From: Pseudomonas sp. R76
GTDB taxonomy: Bacteria; Pseudomonadota; Gammaproteobacteria; Pseudomonadales; Pseudomonadaceae
Assembly: GCF_009834565.1 (NCBI RefSeq)
Contig: NZ_CP019428.1
Location: 620,001 to 684,000, forward strand
Reading direction: 5' to 3'
DNA: 64,000 bases
Shown: one piece after another, positions 56,731 through 64,000 of the stretch
Layout of the letters: the number at the start of each line of letters is the position of its first letter
How positions within the stretch are numbered: position 1 is the first letter of the stretch
Made by a program: the position numbers and the translations under genes
The notes under the pieces: generated by a model
What the model saw: the letters and a program-made list of their open reading frames with translations, nothing else
Database searches by the model: none
Told to the model about the DNA's origin: nothing

Positions 56731-59364
56731 ATGGCCGATTGGCAGTCCCTCGATCCCGAGGCCGCTCGTGAAGCGGAAAAATATGAAAACCCTATTCCTA
56801 GCCGCGAACTGATCCTGGCGCACCTCGCCGATCGGGGTTCGCCTGCTAGCCGCGAGCAGCTGGTTGAAGAATTCGGTCTGACCACCGAAGACCAGCTCGA
56901 AGCCCTGCGCCGCCGTTTGCGTGCCATGGAGCGCGATGCTCAACTGATCTACACCCGCCGTGGCACTTACGCGCCTGTGGATAAGCTCGACCTGATCCTT
57001 GGCCGCATCGCCGGTCACCGTGATGGCTTCGGCTTCCTGATCCCGGATGACGGCAGCGACGACCTGTTCATGAGCCCTGCGCAAATGCGCCTGGTGTTCG
57101 ATGGCGACCGTGCCCTGGCGCGGGTTTCCGGCCTTGACCGTCGTGGTCGCCGTGAAGGTGTGATCGTCGAAGTGGTGTCGCGTGCCCACGAGTCCATCGT
57201 TGGCCGCTACTTCGAAGAAGGCGGTATTGGCTTTGTTGTGCCGGATAACCCGAAGGTCCAGCAGGAAGTGCTGATCACCCCGGGCCGCAATGGCGCTGCC
57301 AAGGTCGGCCAGTTCGTCGAGGTGAAAATCACCCACTGGCCTACTGCGCGCTTCCAGCCGCAAGGCGATATCGTTGAAGTGGTCGGCAACTACATGGCGC
57401 CGGGCATGGAAATCGACGTTGCGCTGCGCACCTACGATATTCCTCACGTCTGGCCTGAGGCTGTGCTTAAAGAAGCCGCCAAGCTCAAGCCGGAAGTGGA
57501 AGAGAAAGACAAAGAAAAACGCATCGACCTGCGCCATCTGCCGTTTGTCACCATTGACGGCGAAGATGCCCGCGACTTCGACGATGCGGTTTACTGCGAA
57601 GCCAAGCCTGGCAAGCTGCGCCTGTTCTCCGGCGGCTGGAAGTTGTTCGTCGCGATTGCCGACGTGTCCAGCTACGTGAAGATTGGTTCGGCCCTGGATA
57701 ACGAAGCTCAGGTGCGCGGCAACTCCGTGTACTTCCCTGAGCGCGTGATTCCGATGCTGCCTGAGCAGCTGTCCAACGGCCTGTGCTCCCTGAACCCGAA
57801 AGTCGACCGTTTGGCCATGGTGTGCGAGATGACCATCTCGAAAACCGGCGAAATGACCGACTACCAGTTCTACGAAGCGGTGATCCACTCCCAGGCACGT
57901 CTGACTTACAACAAGGTCAGCACCATCCTGGAAACGCCGAAGACCAGCGAAGCCAAAGCCCTGCGTACCGAATACGCTGGCGTGGTGCCGCACCTCAAGC
58001 AGCTGTATTCGCTGTACAAGGTGCTGCTGGGCGCACGTCACGTGCGTGGCGCGATCGATTTTGAAACCCAGGAAACCCGGATTGTCTTCGGTTCCGAGCG
58101 CAAGATCGCCGCAATCATCCCGACCACCCGTAACGATGCGCACAAGCTGATCGAGGAATGCATGCTGGCGGCCAACGTGGCCACTGCAGAGTTCCTCAAA
58201 AAGCACGAGATTCCTGCGTTGTACCGCGTGCACGACGGCCCGCCGCCGGAGCGTCTGGAGAAGCTGCGCGCGTTCCTCGGTGAGCTCGGCCTGTCCCTGC
58301 ACAAAGGCAAGGACGGCCCGACGCCGAAGGATTACCAGGCACTGCTCGCAAGCATCAAGGACCGTCCGGATTACCACGTGATCCAGACCGTGATGCTGCG
58401 CTCCCTGAGCCAGGCGGTGTACAGCGCCGATAACCAGGGCCACTTCGGCCTGAATTACGAGGCGTACACCCACTTCACCTCGCCGATTCGTCGTTACCCG
58501 GACCTGCTCACGCACCGGGCGATCCGCAGCGTGATCCATTCCAAGCAGAACACCCCGCACGTCAAGCGCGCCGGTGCCATGACCATTCCGAAAGCGCGGA
58601 TCTATCCGTACGACGAAGCGGCCCTGGAACAGCTGGGCGAGCAGTGCTCCATGAGCGAGCGCCGCGCCGACGAAGCCACCCGCGACGTAGTGAACTGGCT
58701 CAAGTGCGAGTTCATGAAAGACCGCGTGGGCGAGACGTTCCCAGGTGTAATCACCGCCGTGACCGGCTTTGGCCTGTTTGTCGAGCTGACGGATATCTAC
58801 GTCGAAGGCCTGGTGCACGTCACCGCCTTGCCGGGCGACTACTACCACTTCGACCCTGTGCATCACCGCCTGGCGGGCGAGCGCACTGGTCGCAGCTTCC
58901 GTTTGGGCGACACGGTGGAAGTGCAGGTCATGCGCGTCGACCTCGACGAGCGCAAGATCGACTTCGGCATGCCTGATAAACCCGCCGAACCGACTGGCCG
59001 TAAAAAACGTGGCGGCGAAACCGCAGCGCCGGCCGCCAAAGGCAAAGGTGCTCCTGCGAAAGCAGCGGTCGCCGAGCCAGCGCCCGCCAAGGCGGGTCGT
59101 CGTTCGTCGGCCAAGGAAAAGGCGCCTGAAGCCTACCGCCCAAGCGATGCAGCGGCGAAAAACGCCGAGCTGCGCCGCAGCCGCGAGTTGAAGCAGCAGT
59201 TGCTCAACGAAGCCAAAAGCGGTGGTAAAGCGGCGTCTGGGGGAAAGTCCCGCGAGGCGGAAAAGCCGTCGAGCAAACCGAGTAAACACCGTAAAGGCCC
59301 GCCAAAAGCGGGTTCGGCTCCCGCGAAAAACGGCGGGTCGCGCAAACCTAAGGCCAAGTCATGA
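56731..59364 (+). CDS. rnr: ribonuclease R
   Basis: An 877-residue 3'-5' exoribonuclease that digests structured RNA. The order is a winged helix, two cold-shock domains (RDGFGFLIPDDGSDDLFM), the RNB catalytic domain with DGEDARDFDDAV (metal-binding aspartates) and HFTSPIRRYPDLLTHR, an S1 domain (GFGLFVELTDIYVEGLVHV) and a Lys/Ala-rich tail of about 120 residues that helps bind structured RNA. Its stop overlaps the rlmB start (ATGA), an arrangement shared with E. coli. Confidence 0.97.
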   Translation: MADWQSLDPEAAREAEKYENPIPSRELILAHLADRGSPASREQLVEEFGLTTEDQLEALRRRLRAMERDAQLIYTRRGTYAPVDKLDLILGRIAGHRDGFGFLIPDDGSDDLFMSPAQMRLVFDGDRALARVSGLDRRGRREGVIVEVVSRAHESIVGRYFEEGGIGFVVPDNPKVQQEVLITPGRNGAAKVGQFVEVKITHWPTARFQPQGDIVEVVGNYMAPGMEIDVALRTYDIPHVWPEAVLKEAAKLKPEVEEKDKEKRIDLRHLPFVTIDGEDARDFDDAVYCEAKPGKLRLFSGGWKLFVAIADVSSYVKIGSALDNEAQVRGNSVYFPERVIPMLPEQLSNGLCSLNPKVDRLAMVCEMTISKTGEMTDYQFYEAVIHSQARLTYNKVSTILETPKTSEAKALRTEYAGVVPHLKQLYSLYKVLLGARHVRGAIDFETQETRIVFGSERKIAAIIPTTRNDAHKLIEECMLAANVATAEFLKKHEIPALYRVHDGPPPERLEKLRAFLGELGLSLHKGKDGPTPKDYQALLASIKDRPDYHVIQTVMLRSLSQAVYSADNQGHFGLNYEAYTHFTSPIRRYPDLLTHRAIRSVIHSKQNTPHVKRAGAMTIPKARIYPYDEAALEQLGEQCSMSERRADEATRDVVNWLKCEFMKDRVGETFPGVITAVTGFGLFVELTDIYVEGLVHVTALPGDYYHFDPVHHRLAGERTGRSFRLGDTVEVQVMRVDLDERKIDFGMPDKPAEPTGRKKRGGETAAPAAKGKGAPAKAAVAEPAPAKAGRRSSAKEKAPEAYRPSDAAAKNAELRRSRELKQQLLNEAKSGGKAASGGKSREAEKPSSKPSKHRKGPPKAGSAPAKNGGSRKPKAKS

Positions 59365-60116
59365 GTCTGGAAAAAATCTACGGCGTTCACGCCGTAGAAG
59401 CACTGCTGCGTCATCACCCCAAGCGCGTCAAGCAGGTGTGGTTGGCCGAAGGCCGTAGCGAGCCACGCGTTCAAGCGCTGGTCGAGTTGGCCACCCAAAA
59501 CAAGGTTGCCATCGGCCAGGCCGAGCGCCGCGAAATGGACGTGTGGGTAGAAGGCGTTCACCAGGGCGTGGTGGCGGACGTGAGCCCGAGCCAGGTCTGG
59601 GGCGAGGCGATGCTCGACGAGTTGCTCGATCGCACCGAAGGCGCGCCGTTGCTGCTGGTGCTGGACGGCGTGACCGACCCGCACAACCTGGGCGCCTGCC
59701 TGCGTTCGGCGGATGCTGCCGGCGCGCTGGCGGTGATTGTGCCCAAAGACAAGTCGGCCACCCTGACGCCCGTCGTGCGTAAAGTGGCGTGCGGCGCGGC
59801 GGAAGTGATTCCGCTGGTCGCCGTGACCAACCTGGCGCGCACTCTGGAGAAACTCCAGCAGCGCGGCCTGTGGGTCGTGGGTACGGCAGGCGAGGCTGAG
59901 GTCAGCATTTATGACCAGGACCTCACCGGCCCGACCATCCTGATCATGGGCGCCGAAGGCAAAGGCATGCGTCGCCTGACCCGTGAGCATTGTGATTACC
60001 TGGTGCACTTGCCGATGGCCGGTAGCGTCAGCAGTCTCAACGTGTCGGTTGCCACTGGCGTCTGCCTGTTTGAGGCCCAGCGCCAGCGTGGCGCCAAGGC
60101 CAAAGCCAAGAAATAA
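59361..60116 (+). CDS. rlmB: 23S rRNA (guanosine-2'-O-)-methyltransferase RlmB
   Basis: A 251-residue SPOUT methyltransferase that modifies G2251 in the ribosomal P-loop. An N-terminal substrate-binding domain (YGVHAVEALLRHHPKRV) is followed by the knotted domain with VLDGVTDPHNLGACLRSADA, LIMGAEGKGMRRLT and LPMAGSVSSLNVSVATG, which bind S-adenosylmethionine. It overlaps the end of rnr by 4 bases. Confidence 0.96.
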   Translation: MSLEKIYGVHAVEALLRHHPKRVKQVWLAEGRSEPRVQALVELATQNKVAIGQAERREMDVWVEGVHQGVVADVSPSQVWGEAMLDELLDRTEGAPLLLVLDGVTDPHNLGACLRSADAAGALAVIVPKDKSATLTPVVRKVACGAAEVIPLVAVTNLARTLEKLQQRGLWVVGTAGEAEVSIYDQDLTGPTILIMGAEGKGMRRLTREHCDYLVHLPMAGSVSSLNVSVATGVCLFEAQRQRGAKAKAKK

Positions 60117-60126
60117 GGCTTAACCC

Positions 60127-60216
60127 TGTGGGAGCCGGGCTTGCCCGCGATGGCGGTGTGTCAGTCAGCAGAGATGTTGCCTGTGCCATTGTCATCGCAG
60201 GCAAGCCAGCTCCCAC
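60127..60216. repeat. chimeric REP doublet
   Basis: The left arm is of the CGGGCTTGCCCGCG subtype (60127-60156). The right arm is the CGCAGGCAAGCCAGC subtype. The arms therefore pair imperfectly, unlike the other doublets in the window. It follows the rlmB stop. Confidence 0.88.
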
Positions 60217-60230
60217 ATTTGTTTGGTGTT

Positions 60231-60287
60231 GATCGTTCCCGCGCTCCGCGTGGGAATGCCTCTTGTGACGCTCCGCGTCACGTGATC
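60231..60287. repeat. half copy of the GATCGTTCCC palindromic repeat
   Basis: Only the left half of the 107-127 bp family is present: GATCGTTCCCGCGCTCCGCG, then the TGACGCTCCGCGTCA hairpin, ending in GTGATC. The right arm is missing. The stretch 60117-60476 thus holds two repeats, a promoter and the rpsF leader. Confidence 0.8.
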
Positions 60288-60328
60288 GCCTGAGCGGGTG
60301 GTGATTGTTCAAATAATCACCAATCACC

Positions 60329-60357
60329 TTGCGCCGTTTCTCCCCCTTCTCTACAAT
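60329..60357 (+). promoter_or_regulatory. candidate promoter of the rpsF operon
   Basis: TTGCGC at 60329-60334, a 17-base spacer and TACAAT at 60352-60357. The start of rpsF is 120 bases downstream, leaving a leader of about 110 bases that contains the structure at 60365-60406. Confidence 0.6.
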
Positions 60358-60364
60358 TGCGCCC

Positions 60365-60406
60365 CTTGCCTTCCTGGCAGGCACCGATGTGCCTCCCTGC
60401 GGCAAG
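60365..60406 (+). promoter_or_regulatory. structured leader of rpsF mRNA, possible S6:S18 autoregulatory site
   Basis: CTTGCC (60365) pairs with GGCAAG (60401), GCAG with CTGC, and GCAC with GTGC around CGAT, with an asymmetric pyrimidine bulge. rpsF leaders in many bacteria carry an RNA mimic of the 16S site bound by the S6:S18 pair. The location fits. That this is the same motif is inference. Confidence 0.5.
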
Positions 60407-60476
60407 ATCCATAAGTGTCATTCACTCCTTGTCTGACCGTTTTTGAGCGGCAGGCTACAACCCGTAAGGAGCATTC

Positions 60477-60899
60477 ATGCGTCATTACGAAATCATCTTT
60501 TTGGTCCACCCGGATCAAAGCGAGCAAGTCGGCGGCATGGTTGAGCGTTACACCAAGCTGATCGAAGAAGACGGCGGCAAAATCCACCGTCTGGAAGATT
60601 GGGGCCGTCGTCAACTGGCCTACGCAATCAACAATGTTCACAAGGCTCACTACGTGATGCTGAACGTTGAGTGCACTGGCAAGGCCCTGGCCGAGCTGGA
60701 AGACAACTTCCGCTACAACGATGCAGTGATCCGTAACCTGGTCATCCGTCGCGAAGAAGCCGTTACCGGCCAATCCGAGATGCTCAAGGCTGAAGAAAAC
60801 CGCAGTGAGCGCCGTGAGCGTCGCGACCGTCCTGAGCACGAAGGCGCTGAAAGCGCTGATAGTGATGACAGCGACAACAGCGATAACGCTGACGAGTAA
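60477..60899 (+). CDS. rpsF: 30S ribosomal protein S6
   Basis: A 140-residue ribosomal protein. The fold starts with [20 protein letters not shown] and contains the S18 contact [16 protein letters not shown]. An acidic Ser/Asp-rich tail ([13 protein letters not shown]) ends the protein; in E. coli the tail receives extra glutamates from RimK. AAGGAG precedes ATG 60477. rpsR follows after 28 bases. Confidence 0.98.
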   Translation: MRHYEIIFLVHPDQSEQVGGMVERYTKLIEEDGGKIHRLEDWGRRQLAYAINNVHKAHYVMLNVECTGKALAELEDNFRYNDAVIRNLVIRREEAVTGQSEMLKAEENRSERRERRDRPEHEGAESADSDDSDNSDNADE

Positions 60900-60927
60900 T
60901 CCACGGACCTTTTAAGGAGCCTATCAA

Positions 60928-61158
60928 ATGGCACGTTTCTTCCGTCGTCGTAAATTCTGCCGCTTCACCGCTGAAGACGTGAAAGAGATCGATTACAAAG
61001 ATCTCAACACTCTGAAAGCCTACGTATCCGAGACCGGCAAAATCGTTCCAAGCCGTATCACCGGTACTAAAGCACGTTATCAGCGTCAGCTGGCCACCGC
61101 TATCAAGCGCGCCCGCTTCCTGGCCCTGCTGGCCTACACCGACAGCCACGGCCGCTGA
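60928..61158 (+). CDS. rpsR: 30S ribosomal protein S18
   Basis: A 76-residue basic protein that pairs with S6 on the 30S platform. [20 protein letters not shown] at the start and [19 protein letters not shown] are highly conserved. AAGGAG lies 9 bases upstream of ATG 60928. There is one cysteine; no zinc motif is seen. Confidence 0.98.
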
Positions 61159-61194
61159 GACCGGGCAGTCGACAAGTAGTAAGGGATTGAATGC

Positions 61195-62088
61195 ATGCGC
61201 GCCTTAGCTGAGTTCATCATGCGCGGTCGCGTGCAAGCCACTCTTGTAGTGGCTGGATGTGCGGCATTGCCGTTGCTTTATTGGTTGGGTGCTGCTGCGG
61301 TTTGCCTTGTGCTGCTGCGGCGCGGTTTGAAGGACGCCCTTGGCGTTCTTGCCCTGGGATTGTTGCCGGCCTTGATTTGGTGGCTGCAATTGGGTGATCC
61401 ACGGGTACTTCTGGTACTGCTGGGGTCGTCGATCCTTGCGTTGGTTTTACGCGCAAGTGAGTCCTGGGTCCGCACGCTGCTGGTCAGCGTGGCACTGGGG
61501 TTGGTGTATTCAGTGATGCTTGGCGCGGCTTTCCGCCCGCAAATCGAGGCGCTGTCGCAGGAAATCGTCAAGATCCTGCCATTGGCCCTCGGGGATCTCT
61601 ACCAGCAATTGTCGGTAGATGAGCGAGCGCGGTTGGCGTCACTGATTGCCCCGGTCCTGACCGGCCTGATTGCGGCGTTGTTGCAGATCCTCAGCGTGCT
61701 GAGCCTGATTCTTGGGCGTTATTGGCAGGCGTTGTTGTACAACCCGGGTGGTTTTGGTCGCGAGTTTCGCAGCACCAGAATCCCTGCGGGGCCGGCGATG
61801 TTGCTGCTGGCGTGCATGGTTGTCGGGCCGAATTTCGGCCCACAGATGGCCTTGCTGGCGCCGATTTGCAGCGTACCGCTGGTGTTTGCCGGGCTGGCCC
61901 TGATTCATGGGCTGGTGGCGCGAAAGCGCCTGGCCACGTTCTGGCTGGTGGGGTTGTACGTAGTGCTGTTGGTATTCATGCAGCTGATCTATCCGTTACT
62001 CGTGGTTTTGGCCATTGTCGACGGCCTGATTGATTTTCGCGGTCGTCTGGCGTCGAAAGATGCCGATAGCGCGAACGGTGAAGGTTAA
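61195..62088 (+). CDS. DUF2232-type integral membrane protein
   Basis: A 297-residue protein with about eight predicted membrane helices and very high Leu/Val content, such as VCLVLLRRGLKDALGVLALG and LLLACMVVGPNFGPQMALLA. It fits the YybS/DUF2232 group of unknown function. The start at 61195 follows AAGGGA; an ATG at 61191 is in another frame. It sits between rpsR and rplI in pseudomonads (PA4933), while E. coli has priB before rpsR and no gene here. Cotranscription with ribosomal proteins suggests a link to growth. Confidence 0.75.
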   Translation: MRALAEFIMRGRVQATLVVAGCAALPLLYWLGAAAVCLVLLRRGLKDALGVLALGLLPALIWWLQLGDPRVLLVLLGSSILALVLRASESWVRTLLVSVALGLVYSVMLGAAFRPQIEALSQEIVKILPLALGDLYQQLSVDERARLASLIAPVLTGLIAALLQILSVLSLILGRYWQALLYNPGGFGREFRSTRIPAGPAMLLLACMVVGPNFGPQMALLAPICSVPLVFAGLALIHGLVARKRLATFWLVGLYVVLLVFMQLIYPLLVVLAIVDGLIDFRGRLASKDADSANGEG

Positions 62089-62106
62089 AAGTTAGAGGAT
62101 TTTCAC

Positions 62107-62553
62107 ATGCAACTGATCCTTCTGGAAAAAGTCGCCAACCTGGGCAACCTGGGCGACAAAGTGAACGTTAAGGCCGGCTACGGTCGTAACTACCTGCTGC
62201 CGTACGGCAAAGCCACCGCTGCAACCGCTGCCAACCTGGCTGCGTTTGAAGAGCGTCGTGCTGAGCTGGAAAAAGCAGCAGCAGACAAAAAAGCTTCGGC
62301 CGAAACTCGCGCTGCCCAACTGGCTGAGCTGGAAGTGACTATCACTGCCACCGCCGGTGACGAAGGCAAGCTGTTCGGTTCGATCGGCACCCACGACATC
62401 GCTGATGCACTGACCGCCTCCGGCGTTGAAGTGCAGAAGAGCGAAGTTCGTCTGCCGAACGGCACCATCCGCAACGTAGGCGAATTCGACGTAGCCGTGC
62501 ACCTGCACGCCGAAGTTGAAGCCACCGTACGCGTTGTCGTGGTAGCAGCTTAA
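62107..62553 (+). CDS. rplI: 50S ribosomal protein L9
   Basis: A 148-residue protein with two domains joined by a long helix. The rRNA-binding N-domain is [20 protein letters not shown] and [13 protein letters not shown]. The helix is rich in Ala, Glu and Lys (about 40-75). TAGAGGA precedes ATG 62107. It is followed by a terminator and then dnaB. Confidence 0.98.
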   Translation: MQLILLEKVANLGNLGDKVNVKAGYGRNYLLPYGKATAATAANLAAFEERRAELEKAAADKKASAETRAAQLAELEVTITATAGDEGKLFGSIGTHDIADALTASGVEVQKSEVRLPNGTIRNVGEFDVAVHLHAEVEATVRVVVVAA

Positions 62554-62600
62554 GCCGCACCTAACTGACTGGCACCTCGCGTGCCAGGCGGTTAACATCT

Positions 62601-62638
62601 GGCACGATCCTGTTTACAGGTCGTGCCTTTTGTTTTTC
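62601..62638 (+). terminator. Rho-independent terminator after rplI
   Basis: GGCACGA pairs with TCGTGCC, and CCTG with CAGG around TTTA, with one bulged T. The run TTTTGTTTTT follows. It ends the ribosomal operon before dnaB. Confidence 0.9.
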
Positions 62639-62663
62639 TACAACCCCCTAATTCCAAGTGGCC

Positions 62664-64000
62664 ATGAACGATATTTCAGCTCCTGAGCAATACGATCTGC
62701 AAACCGCTGCCCTGAAGGTGCCGCCGCATTCCATCGAGGCCGAACAGGCCGTGCTCGGTGGCTTGATGCTGGACAACAACGCCTGGGAACGCGTGCTGGA
62801 TCAAGTCTCGGACGGTGATTTCTATCGCCATGACCACCGCCTGATCTTCCGCGCCATCGCCAAATTGGCCGACCAGAACTCGCCGATCGACGTGGTGACC
62901 CTGGCCGAGCAACTGGACAAGGAAGGCCAGACCTCCCAAGTCGGTGGCCTGGGCTACCTGGGTGAGCTGGCGAAAAATACGCCGTCCGTCGCCAACATCA
63001 AGGCCTATGCCCAGATCGTTCGCGAACGCGCCACCCTGCGCCAGTTGATCGGCATCAGCACCGAAATCGCCGACAGCGCCTTCAACCCCGAAGGCCGCAC
63101 CGCTGCCGAAATCCTCGACGAAGCCGAGCGCCAGATCTTCCAGATCGCCGAGGCCCGGCCGAAAACCGGCGGCCCGGTAAGCGTCAACGATTTGTTGACC
63201 AAGGCCATCGACCGTATCGACACGCTGTTCAACACCGATAACGCCATCACCGGCATTTCCACCGGCTACACCGACCTCGACGAGAAGACCAGCGGCCTGC
63301 AGCCGTCCGACTTGATCATCGTCGCCGGCCGTCCATCCATGGGTAAAACCACCTTTGCGATGAACCTGGTGGAAAACGCCGTGCTGCGCAGCGACAAGAC
63401 GGTGCTGGTGTACTCCCTCGAGATGCCAGGCGAATCGCTGATCATGCGGATGCTTTCGTCGCTCGGCCGTATCGACCAGACCAAAGTGCGTGCCGGTCGC
63501 CTGGAAGACGACGATTGGCCGCGCCTGACCTCGGCCGTCAACCTGCTCAACGACCGCAAGCTGTTCATCGATGACACCGCCGGTATCAGCCCGTCGGAGA
63601 TGCGTGCGCGTACTCGCCGACTGGTGCGTGAACACGGTGATATCGCGCTGATCATGATCGACTACCTGCAGTTGATGCAGATCCCCGGTTCCAGCGGTGA
63701 CAACCGGACCAACGAGATTTCTGAAATTTCCCGGTCCCTGAAAGCCCTGGCCAAGGAATTCAACTGCCCGGTCGTGGCGCTGTCCCAGCTCAACCGTTCC
63801 CTGGAACAACGCCCCAACAAGCGCCCGGTGAACTCCGACTTGCGGGAATCCGGAGCGATCGAGCAGGATGCTGACGTGATCATGTTCGTGTACCGCGACG
63901 AGGTGTATCACCCCGAGACCGAACACAAAGGCATTGCCGAGATCATCATCGGCAAGCAGCGGAACGGGCCGATCGGCTTTATCCGCCTGGCATTCATCGG
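62664..64000 (+). CDS. dnaB: replicative DNA helicase DnaB (3' end outside the window)
   Basis: The hexameric replication-fork helicase. About 445 codons are visible of an expected ~465, and no stop occurs before the end. The N-terminal primase-interaction domain reads PPHSIEAEQAVLGGLMLDNN. The RecA-like domain has Walker A VAGRPSMGKTTFAMN, Walker B IMIDYLQLMQ and DLRESGAIEQDADVIMF. The start is ATG 62664 (MNDISAPEQ) with a weak ribosome binding site. No intein interrupts the visible part. Matches PA4931. Confidence 0.97.
   Translation, partial: MNDISAPEQYDLQTAALKVPPHSIEAEQAVLGGLMLDNNAWERVLDQVSDGDFYRHDHRLIFRAIAKLADQNSPIDVVTLAEQLDKEGQTSQVGGLGYLGELAKNTPSVANIKAYAQIVRERATLRQLIGISTEIADSAFNPEGRTAAEILDEAERQIFQIAEARPKTGGPVSVNDLLTKAIDRIDTLFNTDNAITGISTGYTDLDEKTSGLQPSDLIIVAGRPSMGKTTFAMNLVENAVLRSDKTVLVYSLEMPGESLIMRMLSSLGRIDQTKVRAGRLEDDDWPRLTSAVNLLNDRKLFIDDTAGISPSEMRARTRRLVREHGDIALIMIDYLQLMQIPGSSGDNRTNEISEISRSLKALAKEFNCPVVALSQLNRSLEQRPNKRPVNSDLRESGAIEQDADVIMFVYRDEVYHPETEHKGIAEIIIGKQRNGPIGFIRLAFI

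Noticed and set aside
56728..59289. An 853-codon minus-strand frame opposite rnr
   Set aside because: Antisense shadow; the plus strand encodes a complete ribonuclease R.

Overview
The window is about 64 kb of a Pseudomonas chromosome, most likely from the P. fluorescens group. Three things support this: the protein sequences, a gene order that matches my memory of the P. aeruginosa PA4999-to-PA4931 and P. putida chromosomes, and two intergenic repeat families typical of fluorescent pseudomonads. It is core genome. I see no prophage, integrase, transposase, CRISPR array, toxin-antitoxin pair or defence island.

Layout. 1-10755: lipopolysaccharide genes (O-antigen ligase fragment, msbA, hldE, a sugar epimerase, waaA) surround a minus-strand operon (SMR exporter, FAD oxidoreductase, aldo/keto reductase, unknown protein) and a LysR regulator. 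10882-16816: a TolC-family outer-membrane protein, a TPP riboswitch driving thiC and the thiamine-precursor transporter cytX, and a lipoprotein. 17010-26405: the nudF-DUF1249-cpdA-yqiA-parE-parC run, with an esterase-like protein and a retropepsin-like protease between parE and parC, and a PqiC-type lipoprotein at the end. 26784-35147: an AhpA/Smp-like membrane protein divergent from serB, then psd, rhdA and an HDOD protein divergent from motAB. 35343-51239: rsgA/orn, a TRIC-type channel, queG, and the long nnrD-tsaE-amiB-mutL-miaA-hfq-hflX-hflK-hflC run, then hisZ-purA. 51379-56012: a chemoreceptor and a two-gene ferric-iron uptake operon. 56124-64000: two identical tRNA-Leu(CAG) genes, each with its own promoter and terminator, then rnr-rlmB, rpsF-rpsR-(DUF2232)-rplI and dnaB, which runs off the end.

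The genes cover envelope building (msbA, hldE, waaA, psd, amiB), DNA topology and repair (parE, parC, mutL, dnaB), RNA processing (orn, rnr, rlmB, miaA, tsaE, queG, hfq), ribosome assembly (rsgA, rpsF, rpsR, rplI, hflX) and motility (motAB, chemoreceptor).

No clearly new system is present. The best leads are regulatory or structural: a sigma-54-type promoter before the chemoreceptor, a FliA-type promoter before motAB, a structured leader before rpsF, a possible degenerate cyclase-like domain in the AhpA-like protein, chimeric and nested REP elements, and a second family of roughly 107-127 bp palindromic repeats. All coordinates were counted by eye and no database search was run.
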